Notes: generated from the letters alone by a model not told the origin. A DNA stretch of 64,000 nt from JBFGCT01 sp963825565 (GCA_963825565.1 CAWGTW010000016.1:62001-126000), one strand, 5' to 3'; numbered from the stretch's first letter, positions 43,176 to 52,363 are shown. A program made the numbers and translations.

Positions 43176-44561
43176 ATGGCGTTTCAGACGATCATCGAGC
43201 CGTTCCGCATCCACTCGATCGAGCCCCTGGTCATGACGACCCCCGAGCAGCGGCGTGACGCGCTCGCGGCCGCGCACCACAACCTGTTCGCACTGCACTC
43301 CGCCGACGTGCTGATCGATCTACTGACCGACTCGGGTACGGGCGCGATGTCGCGCGACCAGTGGGCGGGCGTGCAGCGAGGCGACGAGAGCTACGCCGGG
43401 TCGCCGTCGTGGTTCCGCTTCCTCGACGCGGTGCAGGACCTGTTCCCGTTCGAGCACGTCATCCCCACCCATCAGGGTCGAGCCGCCGAGCACATCCTGT
43501 TCACCGCGGTGGGGGGCGCTGGCAAGCTCGTCCCCAACAACACCCACTTCGACACGACGAGGGCCAACGTCGAGTACAGCGGTGCGACCGCGGTCGACCT
43601 GGTCATCCCCGAGGGCCGGGACTCCCAGTCGCGGCACCCGTTCAAGGGCAACATGGACCTCGCCGCACTCGACGCGTTCCTGACCGAACACGGCGCCGAA
43701 CACGTCCCGGTCGTGATGGTCACGGTCACGAACAACTCCGGTGGAGGTCAGCCGGTGTCGATGGAGAACCTCCGCGGGGTGCGGGCGGTGTGCGACCGGC
43801 ACGATGTGCCGCTGTTCCTCGACGCCTGCCGGTATGCGGAGAACGCCTGGTTCATCCACGAGCGCGAGGCCGGGCATGGCGATCGTGACGTCCGCGACAT
43901 CGTGCGCGAGATGGCCTCGCTGGCCGACGGGATGACGATGAGCGCCAAGAAGGACCCGCTCGGCAACATCGGCGGCTGGCTCGCGATGAACGACGACGAC
44001 CTCGCCGATCAGTGCCGCACGCTGCTGATCCTGACCGAGGGGTTCCCCACGTACGGCGGGTTGTCGGGCCGCGACCTCGAGGCGTTGGCGCAAGGGCTCA
44101 AGGAGTCGGTCCACCACGACTACCTGCGCTATCGCATCCGATCGACCGCGTACCTCGGCGAGGCGCTCGCCGCGGCAGGCGTACCGGTGGTCCAGCCGAT
44201 CGGCGGCCACGCCGTGTATCTCGACGCCGGCGCGCTCCTCCCCCACGTCCCCGCCCGCGAGTTCCCCGGTCAGGCGCTGGCGGTGGCGCTGTACGAGGCG
44301 GGCGGCATCCGCGGCTGCGAGATCGGTTCGGTGATGTTCGGGTTGCAGCCCGACGGGAGCGAGCGACCGGCGGCGATGGAGCTCGTCCGCCTGGCGATCC
44401 CCCGCCGCACCTATACGCAGAGCCACATCGACTACGTGATCGAGGTCTGTACCGCGGTCGCCGACCGGTCCGCCGACCTGCGCGGCTACCGGATCACCAG
44501 CCCGCCGCGCCCCCTCCGCCACTTCACCGCCGAGTTCGTCCCGTTGACACCCGGTGTCTGA
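43176..44561 (+). CDS. tnaA: tryptophanase-like beta-eliminating lyase
   Basis: A 461-residue PLP enzyme of the tryptophanase/tyrosine phenol-lyase family. SAKKDPLGNIGGW carries the PLP lysine (K259), and THQGRAAEHILF binds the phosphate. The C-terminus reads IPRRTYTQSHIDYVIE and LRHFTAEF, closer to tryptophanase (YTQTH, LRHFTA) than to tyrosine phenol-lyase. It would cleave tryptophan to indole, pyruvate and ammonia; substrate choice is not certain by eye. ATG 43176 follows a GGGGGA run. The stop lies inside a 33-bp palindrome. No tnaC-like leader or TnaB transporter is adjacent. Confidence 0.85.
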   Translation: MAFQTIIEPFRIHSIEPLVMTTPEQRRDALAAAHHNLFALHSADVLIDLLTDSGTGAMSRDQWAGVQRGDESYAGSPSWFRFLDAVQDLFPFEHVIPTHQGRAAEHILFTAVGGAGKLVPNNTHFDTTRANVEYSGATAVDLVIPEGRDSQSRHPFKGNMDLAALDAFLTEHGAEHVPVVMVTVTNNSGGGQPVSMENLRGVRAVCDRHDVPLFLDACRYAENAWFIHEREAGHGDRDVRDIVREMASLADGMTMSAKKDPLGNIGGWLAMNDDDLADQCRTLLILTEGFPTYGGLSGRDLEALAQGLKESVHHDYLRYRIRSTAYLGEALAAAGVPVVQPIGGHAVYLDAGALLPHVPAREFPGQALAVALYEAGGIRGCEIGSVMFGLQPDGSERPAAMELVRLAIPRRTYTQSHIDYVIEVCTAVADRSADLRGYRITSPPRPLRHFTAEFVPLTPGV

Positions 44562-44575
44562 CACCGGGTGTCAAC
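44543..44575. terminator. perfect 33-base palindrome spanning the tryptophanase stop codon
   Basis: GTTGACACCCGGTGTC is followed by one T and then its exact reverse complement. The stop TGA lies at the centre. The 16-bp stem could end transcription before the ABC genes, though no U-run follows and the loop would have to open a few pairs. Confidence 0.5.
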
Positions 44576-44650
44576 AGTGGGGTTGTCCCCACCACGGATC
44601 TGCCGGGCTTCTCCATCGCAACCGGGCCGGTCCTGGCGCACGATCGAGGC

Positions 44651-45433
44651 ATGAACGTCACCGCGCATCACGCACCGCCCGACCCAGTCCCGGAAGGGAT
44701 CAACCGACCGCTGGTCCGCGCCCGCGACGTCACGCGGCGATGGGGAAAGGGTTCGGGAGCACAGCTCGGCGTCGACCGCGTCGATCTGGCGATCGGCCAC
44801 AGGGAGCTGGCGGCGATCGTCGGCCCCTCGGGATCGGGTAAGTCGACCCTCGGTGCCCTGATCGCCGGGATCGACCGGCCCACATCGGGCTCGGTCGTCG
44901 TCGCCGACACGCGCATCGACCGGCTGGCCGTCGATCGTCTGGCCCGGTGGCGGGGCGCCAACGTCGGCATCGTGTTCCAGGACTTCCACCTGCTCCCCAC
45001 GTTGACCGCGGCGGAGAACGTCGAACTGGCGGTGGGCTTCGGAGGTGGCCGGGCCGGCCGTCGAGCCCGTCGGGCGCGGGCGATCGACGCGCTCGGCGAG
45101 GTGGCGCTGGCCGACAAGGCGCGCCGGCTTCCCACCGAGTTGAGCGGCGGGGAGCAGCAGCGGGTGGCGATCGCGAGGGCGATCGTCAACCGGCCGCGCC
45201 TGATCGTCGCCGACGAACCGACCGGCAGTCTCGACCAGGCGTCCGGACTCGCCGTTTTCGAGCTGCTGCGCGGGCTTGCCGCAGCTGGGACGACCGTCGT
45301 CTTCATCACCCACGATCCGAACATCGCCGAGCAGGCCGACCGTGTCGTCGAGATGCTCGACGGGCGGATCGCCGCGCACACCGCGGCGCGCGTCGACGTC
45401 AGGCTCGATCCCGAATTGATCGGAGCGGTCTGA
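44651..45433 (+). CDS. ABC transporter ATP-binding protein (MacB/LolD type)
   Basis: A 260-residue ATPase. Walker A is GPSGSGKST, the Q-loop is FQDFHLLPTLTA, the signature is LSGGEQQRVAIARAI and Walker B is LIVADEPTGSLD, with switch His in FITHDP. The FxDFHLLPTL and EPTGSLD wording is typical of LolD/MacB/FtsE-like partners of FtsX-fold permeases. It overlaps the permease start (one base) and belongs to a four-gene unit with the two-component system. Confidence 0.94.
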   Translation: MNVTAHHAPPDPVPEGINRPLVRARDVTRRWGKGSGAQLGVDRVDLAIGHRELAAIVGPSGSGKSTLGALIAGIDRPTSGSVVVADTRIDRLAVDRLARWRGANVGIVFQDFHLLPTLTAAENVELAVGFGGGRAGRRARRARAIDALGEVALADKARRLPTELSGGEQQRVAIARAIVNRPRLIVADEPTGSLDQASGLAVFELLRGLAAAGTTVVFITHDPNIAEQADRVVEMLDGRIAAHTAARVDVRLDPELIGAV

Positions 45434-47652
45434 TGTCGCGGGTCCTGCGGGAGATTCGGCGGGGACCGGCCCGCATCGTCACGACGGTGCTCGCGCTCGC
45501 TCTGGCGATCGCCGCGATCGGCGTCTTCGCCATCCCGACCGTCGCCACCAGCTCGCTGCGCGACGCGGCCGCGCGCGATGGGCTCCCCGACATCGTGCTC
45601 GGGACGACCGACACCGGAGAGGCTGATGTCACCAGCCTGCTCTCGACGATCGACGGGGTCGACCGCGTCGAGCGCCAGATCCAGACGACGGTCGTGCCGG
45701 ACGGCGCCGGCCCGTTGACCGTCGTCGGCTCCGAGATCGGAGCGAGCCGGCTCGATGTCCTGCGCGTCGACGCGGGCAGGCGGCCGACCGGCCCGGGCGA
45801 GGTCCTCCTCGCCGGCCGGACCGTCCCGCTCGGCACGACGATCCCCGTCGTGACCGAGATGGGGCAACGCCGCCTGCTCACCGTCGTCGGCCTCGGCGGC
45901 ACGAGCTTCTGGTCGGGTGAGGATCTCGCGTTCACCGACCTCGGTACCGCGTCCGACCTGGCCGGGACGGGTGGGGTCAACCGGATCGTGCTCGGGACGA
46001 GTTCGACCGGTGCCGAGGAGCTGCGGGCGATCGCCGACCAGGCCCGCTCGCTGCTCGCCGCAGCGCACGTGACGCTGACGTTCCTGCCGATCACGATCGC
46101 CGGCGACCGCCACCCGATCGAGGCCGACATCGAGCAGGTCAGCTCCCTGATCGGCCTCCTCGGCATCGTCGCCGGGTTGGTCGCGCTCGTGCTCCTCGGT
46201 TCGACGACCAACACCCTGATCACCGAGCGCACCCACGAGATCGCGGTCATGCGCGCCCTCGGCGCACCCGGGCGCGGCCTGCGCCGACGCCTGCGCCGGC
46301 TCGCCGTCGGGCTGGCCGTCGCGGCGGTGGTGATCGGCGTCCCGCTCGGCATCGTCGTCTCCAACGTGATCGCCCGCATGGTGCTCGAGGAATTCGTCGG
46401 GCTGACCCCGGGCGTCGCCGTGTCGATCCCGGTGATGATCGCGAGTGCCCTCTTTGCGCTGGTCGGAGCCCGCCTCGTCGCCACACGCGCCGCGTGGCGG
46501 GTGACGAACCGACCCCTCGCCGAAGCGCTGCGCGACCGCGACGGGAACCCCTTCGGCCGGCGCGCCAGCGAACGCTTCGTCGCCCGGCTGCGGGTCGGTG
46601 GGCCGCTCGGCCGGAGCGCGGTCCGCAACGGCGTGCACCGCCGGGCGCGCTCGCTCGCCGCCGTGGCGCAGATCACCGCCGCCGTCGCCGCGCTGATGAT
46701 CATCACGTCGCTCGCCACGACGGTGAACGCGTTCAACGCTGCCGAGCTCGAGTCGTCGAACTGGGCGTCGCAGACGTGGGTCGCCGGCCCGGGCCTCGAC
46801 ATCGATGCGTCGCTCGCCGATCGCGACCTGCGCAGCGAGACCGCGATCGACGTCGAGGGCGAGGTCGCGGGCTGGCGGGTCGACGTGGTCGGCTACGCAC
46901 CCGACACGGCGATGATCGACCGCCGGCTCGATGCCGGTGCGTGGCCGCGATCGGCCCGCGAGGCGGCGGTGTCGACCGGGTTCGCCGAGCGGGTGGGGAT
47001 CTCGGTCGGGGATCGGATCGAGGTGTTGCTCGCGTCGGGGAGCGTCGAGTACGAGGTCACCGGCCTGCAGCGCGACCACGGCCGCCGCCTGTTCGTCGAC
47101 CGCGACGCGTTGGCGGTCGAGCTCGGGGCACCCGGGCTGGCCAACGTGGTGTACTCACTCGACGCCGATCCGGCGACCGCCGTGCCCGGGTTCACCACGA
47201 CCACCCAGCGCAACGATCCGACCGAAGATCAGTCGGCACGCGACGCGATCCTGCTCATCTTCGGGGCGATCGGCCTCGTCGTCGTGTCGGTCGCCGGTCT
47301 GGCCGTTGCTTCCGGGCTGGCGGTCAACGTGTACGAGCGGCGCCATGAGTTCGCCGCGATGCAGGCGATCGGCGGTCGCCGGCGGCACGTGTTCCGCGTC
47401 GTGTCGGCCGAAGTCATCCCGCTCGCCGTCGTCGGCGTCGTACTCGGCCTGGTCGCCGGCTACGTCGGGGCCGGAGCGATCATGGCCTCGTTCGAGGCGT
47501 CCAACGCGGTCGAGCTCGGCTTCGTGTTCGCCACCGGCGCGATCCCGGTCGCAGCGATGGTCGCCATCGTGGGCTCGATCGGCCTCGCCGCGCTCGTCGT
47601 CCACCGGGTGACCCGGCGCCCGATCGCAGTGACGCTGCGGGGCGCGGTGTGA
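45433..47652 (+). CDS. FtsX/MacB-fold ABC transporter permease
   Basis: A 739-residue permease with two FtsX-like halves. Helix one lies at residues 15-35. A large outer domain is followed by the first membrane cluster (from about residue 240, VSSLIGLLGIVAGLVALVLLGS), then a second outer domain and a final cluster beginning about residue 607. The phrase ERTHEIAVMRALGAPGR and its counterpart ERRHEFAAMQAIGGRRR are the duplicated cytoplasmic hallmark. Such systems export peptides or lipids or act mechanically; the substrate is unknown. The stop overlaps the histidine kinase GTG (GTGA). Confidence 0.92.
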   Translation: MSRVLREIRRGPARIVTTVLALALAIAAIGVFAIPTVATSSLRDAAARDGLPDIVLGTTDTGEADVTSLLSTIDGVDRVERQIQTTVVPDGAGPLTVVGSEIGASRLDVLRVDAGRRPTGPGEVLLAGRTVPLGTTIPVVTEMGQRRLLTVVGLGGTSFWSGEDLAFTDLGTASDLAGTGGVNRIVLGTSSTGAEELRAIADQARSLLAAAHVTLTFLPITIAGDRHPIEADIEQVSSLIGLLGIVAGLVALVLLGSTTNTLITERTHEIAVMRALGAPGRGLRRRLRRLAVGLAVAAVVIGVPLGIVVSNVIARMVLEEFVGLTPGVAVSIPVMIASALFALVGARLVATRAAWRVTNRPLAEALRDRDGNPFGRRASERFVARLRVGGPLGRSAVRNGVHRRARSLAAVAQITAAVAALMIITSLATTVNAFNAAELESSNWASQTWVAGPGLDIDASLADRDLRSETAIDVEGEVAGWRVDVVGYAPDTAMIDRRLDAGAWPRSAREAAVSTGFAERVGISVGDRIEVLLASGSVEYEVTGLQRDHGRRLFVDRDALAVELGAPGLANVVYSLDADPATAVPGFTTTTQRNDPTEDQSARDAILLIFGAIGLVVVSVAGLAVASGLAVNVYERRHEFAAMQAIGGRRRHVFRVVSAEVIPLAVVGVVLGLVAGYVGAGAIMASFEASNAVELGFVFATGAIPVAAMVAIVGSIGLAALVVHRVTRRPIAVTLRGAV

Positions 47653-49106
47653 GCCGGGGGAGCGGTCCGCCACCGGCGAGCCGGTCCGCCACCGGCGGGC
47701 GCGACCGACGGCGCGATGATGGCGAGGTGACCGACGGGACCGAGACCGGGAGCGCCGAGCTGCCGCCGCCGACGGGTCCGCCCGCCGGCGAGTCGGCCCC
47801 AGCGTCGAGCGCGCCGTTCTGGGCGAACTGGGAACTGCCCTTTGGCACCGCCCGCGAGGCGGCCGAGTGGTGGTTCGGCCCGCTCGTCGCGTCGCGATCG
47901 TGGATCGGTTTCGCGTACCTCCTCGCCGGAGCGATCCTCGGAGTGATCCGTTTCGTCGTCGTCGTCGTCATGCTGTCGGTCAGCCTCCCGCTCATCATCG
48001 TCGGCGTCGGGATCCCGCTGACCGTGCTCAGCTTCACGGCGATCAACGGCATCGCCACGCTCGAACGGCGGCGCGCCGCGTGGGTCGGCGAGCCGATCGT
48101 CCCGCGGCCGTTCGCGGCCTCCTCTGGGCCGTGGTGGCGGCGGATGCTCATCGGGCTGGGCGACCCGACGAGATGGCGGCAGGTCGCCTTCTTCATGGCG
48201 TCGCTCGTCGTGGCACCGGTGCTGCTCGCGGTTGCGGTACTCCCGCTCGCCGCGCTGGTGCAGTCGGTGTCCTCGGTCGTCTCGGGCGCCGGCTTCGTCG
48301 GCTTGACCGGCCTGCTCGATGTCGGCGGCATCGCGGTGGCGATCCTGATGGCCGGGCTGGCCGGACGAGCGGCGGTGTTCGTCGCCGGCATCGAGCGGTC
48401 GTACGTCGCATGGTTTCTCGGACCGGACCCGACCGCGGCGCTCGAAGCCCGGGTCGACACGCTCGCCGAACAGCGCGACGACATCCTCGAGGCGGTGGCA
48501 GCCGAACGGCGGCGCATCGAGCGCAACCTGCACGACGGCGTGCAGCAGCAACTGGTTGCGATCGGCATCGACATCGGCCGGGCGCGCGCCCGCATCGACG
48601 AGGATCCCGAGAGCGCCCGCGAACTGCTCGACGAGGCGCGGGACAAGGTGCGCGGCTCGGTCGGTGAGCTGCGGATGATCGGGCGAGGGTTGCATCCCGC
48701 CGTACTCGGCGATCGCGGGCTCGACGCGGCACTGTCCTCGATCGTCGCCAGCTCACCGATCCCGATCGACGTGCGCGTCGAGGTCGACGGCGCGATCCCC
48801 GCCGGCGTGGCGGAGACGGCGTACTACGTCGCCAACGAGGCGGTCGCCAACGTCCTCAAGCACGCCGGTGCGCGGGCGGCGTCGATCCGCGTCGTCGAGC
48901 TGAGGCGGCCGTTGCCGGTGCTCTCGCTCAGCGTGCACGACGACGGCTGCGGTGGCGCGTCGTTCTCCAACGGTGGTTCCGGGCTTGCCGGCATGGCGGC
49001 TCGGGTCAGGGGTGCCGACGGGTGGTTCTCGGTCGATTCGCCGGTCGGCGGGCCGACGGTCGTCACCGCATTGATCCCGCTCGCTGAGGGCGGGGGCGAT
49101 GACTGA
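47649..49106 (+). CDS. NarL-type sensor histidine kinase
   Basis: A 485-residue membrane kinase. After a Pro/Ser-rich cytoplasmic start come four or so membrane helices in two hairpins with a sensor-like membrane domain. The HisKA_3 dimerisation helix ERRRIERNLHDGVQQQL carries the phospho-acceptor H295, and the HATPase region has YYVANEAVANVLKHAGA and GSGLAGMAARVRGADG. GTG 47649 overlaps the permease stop; GTG 47727 is a later alternative. Coupling to the ABC genes suggests the kinase monitors or controls that transporter, as in Bce/Lia-type modules. Confidence 0.92.
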   Translation: MSRGSGPPPASRSATGGRDRRRDDGEVTDGTETGSAELPPPTGPPAGESAPASSAPFWANWELPFGTAREAAEWWFGPLVASRSWIGFAYLLAGAILGVIRFVVVVVMLSVSLPLIIVGVGIPLTVLSFTAINGIATLERRRAAWVGEPIVPRPFAASSGPWWRRMLIGLGDPTRWRQVAFFMASLVVAPVLLAVAVLPLAALVQSVSSVVSGAGFVGLTGLLDVGGIAVAILMAGLAGRAAVFVAGIERSYVAWFLGPDPTAALEARVDTLAEQRDDILEAVAAERRRIERNLHDGVQQQLVAIGIDIGRARARIDEDPESARELLDEARDKVRGSVGELRMIGRGLHPAVLGDRGLDAALSSIVASSPIPIDVRVEVDGAIPAGVAETAYYVANEAVANVLKHAGARAASIRVVELRRPLPVLSLSVHDDGCGGASFSNGGSGLAGMAARVRGADGWFSVDSPVGGPTVVTALIPLAEGGGDD

Positions 49107-49764
49107 GCCGCAGCTGACCGCGGTGATCGCCGACGACTCGGTGCTGCTGCGCGACGGTGTCGTCCGCCTCCTCGGCGACGTCGGGATCGAGGTGGTCGCA
49201 GCGGTCGGCGATGGTGAGGCCCTGCTCGCCGCGGTCGACCTCCACCGTCCCGACCTCGCGCTGATCGACGTGCGGATGCCGCCGACCCACACCGACGAGG
49301 GCATCCGTGCCGCGCTGCTGATCCGCGAGCGCTTTCCCGGGGTCGCCGTGCTCGTCCTGTCGCAGTACGTCGAGGAGCGCTACGCCACCGACCTGCTCAC
49401 CGGGGATGTCGCGGGCGTCGGCTACCTGTTGAAGGACCGCGTGGTCGACATCGACGAGTTCGTGGCTGCGGTTCGCCGCGTCGCTGCGGGCGGGAGCGCG
49501 ATCGACGCCGAGGTCGTCCGCCAGCTCCTCGGCCGGTCGGCGCGCAGCGCCGAGCTCGATCGCTTGACGCCGCGCGAGCGTGAGGTCCTGGGGCTGATGG
49601 CGGAAGGGCTGTCGAACAGCGGGATCGCCGACCGCCTCGTCGTCTCCCTCGGGGCGGTGGAGAAGCACATCTCGAACGTGTTCGCCAAGCTCGACCTGGA
49701 GCAGGAGGAGCACGCCCACCGGCGCGTGCTCGCGGTCCTGACCTACCTCGCCGCGGGTCGCTGA
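49099..49764 (+). CDS. NarL/LuxR-family response regulator
   Basis: A 221-residue regulator. The receiver has acidic residues ADD near the start, phospho-acceptor D57 in ALIDVRMPP and the lysine in YLLKD. The C-terminal LuxR helix-turn-helix reads LTPREREVLGLMAEGLSNSGIADRL, then GAVEKHISNVF. It overlaps the kinase by eight bases and is its cognate partner. The target promoter is probably that of the ABC operon, by analogy only. Confidence 0.95.
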   Translation: MTEPQLTAVIADDSVLLRDGVVRLLGDVGIEVVAAVGDGEALLAAVDLHRPDLALIDVRMPPTHTDEGIRAALLIRERFPGVAVLVLSQYVEERYATDLLTGDVAGVGYLLKDRVVDIDEFVAAVRRVAAGGSAIDAEVVRQLLGRSARSAELDRLTPREREVLGLMAEGLSNSGIADRLVVSLGAVEKHISNVFAKLDLEQEEHAHRRVLAVLTYLAAGR

Positions 49765-49834
49765 ACGCCGGGTCAGTGACATCCGGGCGGCGGGGGGACG
49801 TGGACGTTGCCGAACGAGGTGCTTGACTGGATCG

Positions 49835-51358
49835 GTGCAGTTCCGGCGAATCGTCCTCGCAGCCCTGGTCACGGTGGTCGCGGCCATGCTGTCCGCATCG
49901 CCGGCCGCGGCCCACACCGGTCTGGACGCCACGGAGCCGGCCGCCGGTTCGACAGTGGCCGGACCGCTCGAGACGGTGGTCCTCGACTTCACCGGCACGC
50001 CGACGGTGATCGACGGCGGGGTCTTCGCCTTCGACGCCGCGGGAACTCGCTTCGAACCCGTCGAGCTGACGCAGGACGGCCTGCGGATCACCGCCCGCTT
50101 CGACCCGCCGCTCGCCGGCGGGTCGTATGCGGTCTCGTGGATCGTGCGTTCCGACGACACCCACACGATCGATGGGTCGTTCGGTTTCGCGGTCACGGCG
50201 CCGGCGACCACCCTCCCGGCGGCAACCGCGCCGGCGACCACCCGTCCCGCCCCGGCCGTGCCAGCGACGACCGTGGCAGGCACGACGGTCGCGCCGACCT
50301 CGCCCGCCCCGACGACGACCGCACCGGTCGGCGCCGGCGGGTCGGCGGCGGACGAGGAGCCCCCGGTCGATGAAGCACCGGCGGTCGTGGTTTCGGCACC
50401 CGCTCCCACGGTCGCCGCCGACATCGCGGACGGCGAAGCGGTCGCCCGCATGGGGCGTTTGGTGCTGTTCCCGGCGGCGGTCGTCGCGATCGGGGTGCTG
50501 ACCTTCGCCGCGTTCTCCTTCGCCGGCCGGCGGGACGACCTGGCGGCGCTGGTGCGGCTCGTCCGGTGGCTCGGCGTCGGCGTCGCAGTCGGGGCCACGC
50601 TCGAGGTGCTCGGTTTGCGCGAGGTGTTCGGCGCGTACGGCGAGCTGCTCGGCAGTGGAGCCGGCCGGGCGGCCGTGGGCCGAGTCGCGGCCGGCCTGCT
50701 GCTCGCCGCCGGCTTCGGGACGATCGCCGGCTCGCCCGCAGGCTCGCTCTCGGCGGCCGTGCTCGACGAGGTCTCCACGGCGTCGCCCGCCGGTCGTGTC
50801 AGCCGCTGGCGGCCCGGTCGGCGCGACGTGTTCGGACTGCTCGGCGTCGTCGTGCTCGTCGTGTCGTTCGCGTTCGACGGCCACACGGTCAGCGAGGGGC
50901 CGCGCGTGGTCCACGCGCTGGCCAACGTCGCCCACGTCGCAGCCGCGTCCGTCTGGGCGGGCGGTGTGGTCGCGTTGGCCGTCGTCCTGTGGCGGCGGCA
51001 CCGTGCGGGCGTTGCGTCGGCGGCAGTCGAGTTGATCGTGCGGTTCTCGGTCGTGGCGATGGTGTCGCTCGGCGTCGCCGGCGCGGCCGGTCTCCTGATG
51101 GCCTGGTTGATCGAGTCCGACCTGGGGGCGTACCTGTCGACCGACTGGGGCCGCCTGCTGCTGGTCAAGATGGCCCTGGTGCTCGGCGCAGTGCTGATCG
51201 GCGGGTACAACCACTTCCGGTTGCTCCCCCGACTCGAAGCGTCACCGGACGACGACGCGGTGGTCGCCGCGACCCGCTCGACGGTCACGACCGAAGCGGT
51301 TCTGCTCGTCACCGTCGCCTTCGTGACCGCGCTGCTCGTCGGCGCCTCGACGATCTGA
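49835..51358 (+). CDS. CopC-CopD fusion, copper resistance/uptake membrane protein (YcnJ-like)
   Basis: A 507-residue protein. A signal peptide ends in AAAHTG, leaving an N-terminal histidine, which in CopC is a Cu(II) ligand; a second copper His lies in DDTHTIDGSFGF. After the CopC domain (to about residue 125) comes a Thr/Pro/Ala linker, then a CopD membrane domain of about eight helices with HALANVAHVAAASVWAGG and YNHFRLLPRL. CopC-CopD fusions handle periplasmic or extracellular copper. GTG 49835 was chosen next to the signal peptide; TTG 49823 is an alternative. Confidence 0.9.
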   Translation: MQFRRIVLAALVTVVAAMLSASPAAAHTGLDATEPAAGSTVAGPLETVVLDFTGTPTVIDGGVFAFDAAGTRFEPVELTQDGLRITARFDPPLAGGSYAVSWIVRSDDTHTIDGSFGFAVTAPATTLPAATAPATTRPAPAVPATTVAGTTVAPTSPAPTTTAPVGAGGSAADEEPPVDEAPAVVVSAPAPTVAADIADGEAVARMGRLVLFPAAVVAIGVLTFAAFSFAGRRDDLAALVRLVRWLGVGVAVGATLEVLGLREVFGAYGELLGSGAGRAAVGRVAAGLLLAAGFGTIAGSPAGSLSAAVLDEVSTASPAGRVSRWRPGRRDVFGLLGVVVLVVSFAFDGHTVSEGPRVVHALANVAHVAAASVWAGGVVALAVVLWRRHRAGVASAAVELIVRFSVVAMVSLGVAGAAGLLMAWLIESDLGAYLSTDWGRLLLVKMALVLGAVLIGGYNHFRLLPRLEASPDDDAVVAATRSTVTTEAVLLVTVAFVTALLVGASTI

Positions 51359-51413
51359 GCGCGTGGCTCGCCCGCCGCGTCCTGCGGCTCGGCAGGCCTC
51401 GGGCTGCGTCGGG

Positions 51414-52334
51414 TCAGGCCGGCTGGAGGGTGGCTTGGCGCTTCTCGGCGAACCGACGGGCGACCTTCTCGCTGGTCCGCATGCGCTTCATCAGTCGTTC
51501 CTGGGCAGCAGCACCCTCGGCGGACAACCCGCCGATGTTGGCCGCGTCCCACTGGCGGAGCACGACGGGGGCGAGGATCTGCTCGTGGTGGATCTGGAGG
51601 TCGTAGATGCCGGCGCGGGCGATCAACGCGGCATGGCGGTCGAAGTCGGGGATGCCCACCCCGGGCATCGCGAAGTTCCGCACGCCGCGCTCCAGGGCGA
51701 TCATCATCGTGTCCGGGTCGACCTCGAAGGCGGCCATCGCCAGGTCGCGGTAGAAGAGCTGGTGCAGGTTCTCGTCGCTGCCGACGCGCTTCATCACCTC
51801 GTAGCCGACCGGGTCGCCGAGCAGGCGACCGGTGTTGCGGTGGGAGATCCTCGTCGCCAGCTCCTGGAGCGCGAGGTAGACGAAGCCGTCCTGGATCGTC
51901 TCCGGCTCCGGCGTGTTGCCGCCGGAGACCTGCACCATCCGCGAACGTTCGAGCTCGACGGGATCGATCGCCCTGGTGGCCATCAGGTAGCCGTAGATCA
52001 CCATCGAGTGGCGACCCTCCTCGGCGGTCCAGCGCCGCACCCACTCACCCCAGGCGCCCTCCTTGCCGAACATCCGCTCGACGGTGCGGAAGTAATAGGG
52101 GAGGTTGTCCTCGGTCAGCAGGTTGACCAGCAGGGCACTGCGCACCTCGTCGCTGATCACGTGCCCACCGAGATCGCTGTCCTGCGCGCTCCAGACCTCG
52201 CCGGGGACGTGGTCGCGGCCCCGGCTGTAGGGCACGAACTCGTGCGGGAACCACTCCTTGGACGTGCTGAGGTGTCGCTCGAACAGCTGCTCGATGACCG
52301 GCGTGAGTTCCTGGATCAGGTGCGCTTCGTCCAC
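51414..52334 (-). CDS. acyl-ACP desaturase (DesA/fatty acid desaturase type 2)
   Basis: A 306-residue ferritin-like di-iron enzyme that inserts a double bond into saturated acyl-ACP. Iron ligands are visible in TEDNLPYYF, in WTAEEGRHSMVIYGYL (EExxH) and in SDENLHQLFYRDL. This is the actinobacterial DesA1/DesA2 type rather than a membrane desaturase. GTG 52334 was chosen because a TAGGCT -10 box lies seven bases upstream and overlaps a TetR-style operator. It would control membrane fluidity. Confidence 0.92.
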   Translation of the reverse strand: MDEAHLIQELTPVIEQLFERHLSTSKEWFPHEFVPYSRGRDHVPGEVWSAQDSDLGGHVISDEVRSALLVNLLTEDNLPYYFRTVERMFGKEGAWGEWVRRWTAEEGRHSMVIYGYLMATRAIDPVELERSRMVQVSGGNTPEPETIQDGFVYLALQELATRISHRNTGRLLGDPVGYEVMKRVGSDENLHQLFYRDLAMAAFEVDPDTMMIALERGVRNFAMPGVGIPDFDRHAALIARAGIYDLQIHHEQILAPVVLRQWDAANIGGLSAEGAAAQERLMKRMRTSEKVARRFAEKRQATLQPA

Positions 52335-52341
52335 GGCGGCC

Positions 52342-52363
52342 AGCCTACCGACCAGTAGGTAGG
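52342..52363 (-). promoter_or_regulatory. TetR-style operator overlapping the -10 box of the desaturase gene
   Basis: On the minus strand CCTACCTACTGGTCGGTAGG (52344-52363) is an imperfect palindrome, matching in 8 of 10 positions between half-sites. It overlaps TAGGCT (52342-52347). Such TACC-GGTA operators are typical of TetR-family lipid regulators. The regulator is not in this window. Confidence 0.55.

Noticed and set aside
49063..52044. 993-codon minus-strand frame opposite the response regulator and CopC-CopD gene
   Set aside because: Ser/Thr/Pro/Ala-rich antisense shadow; the signal peptide, copper motifs and receiver motifs are all on the other strand.
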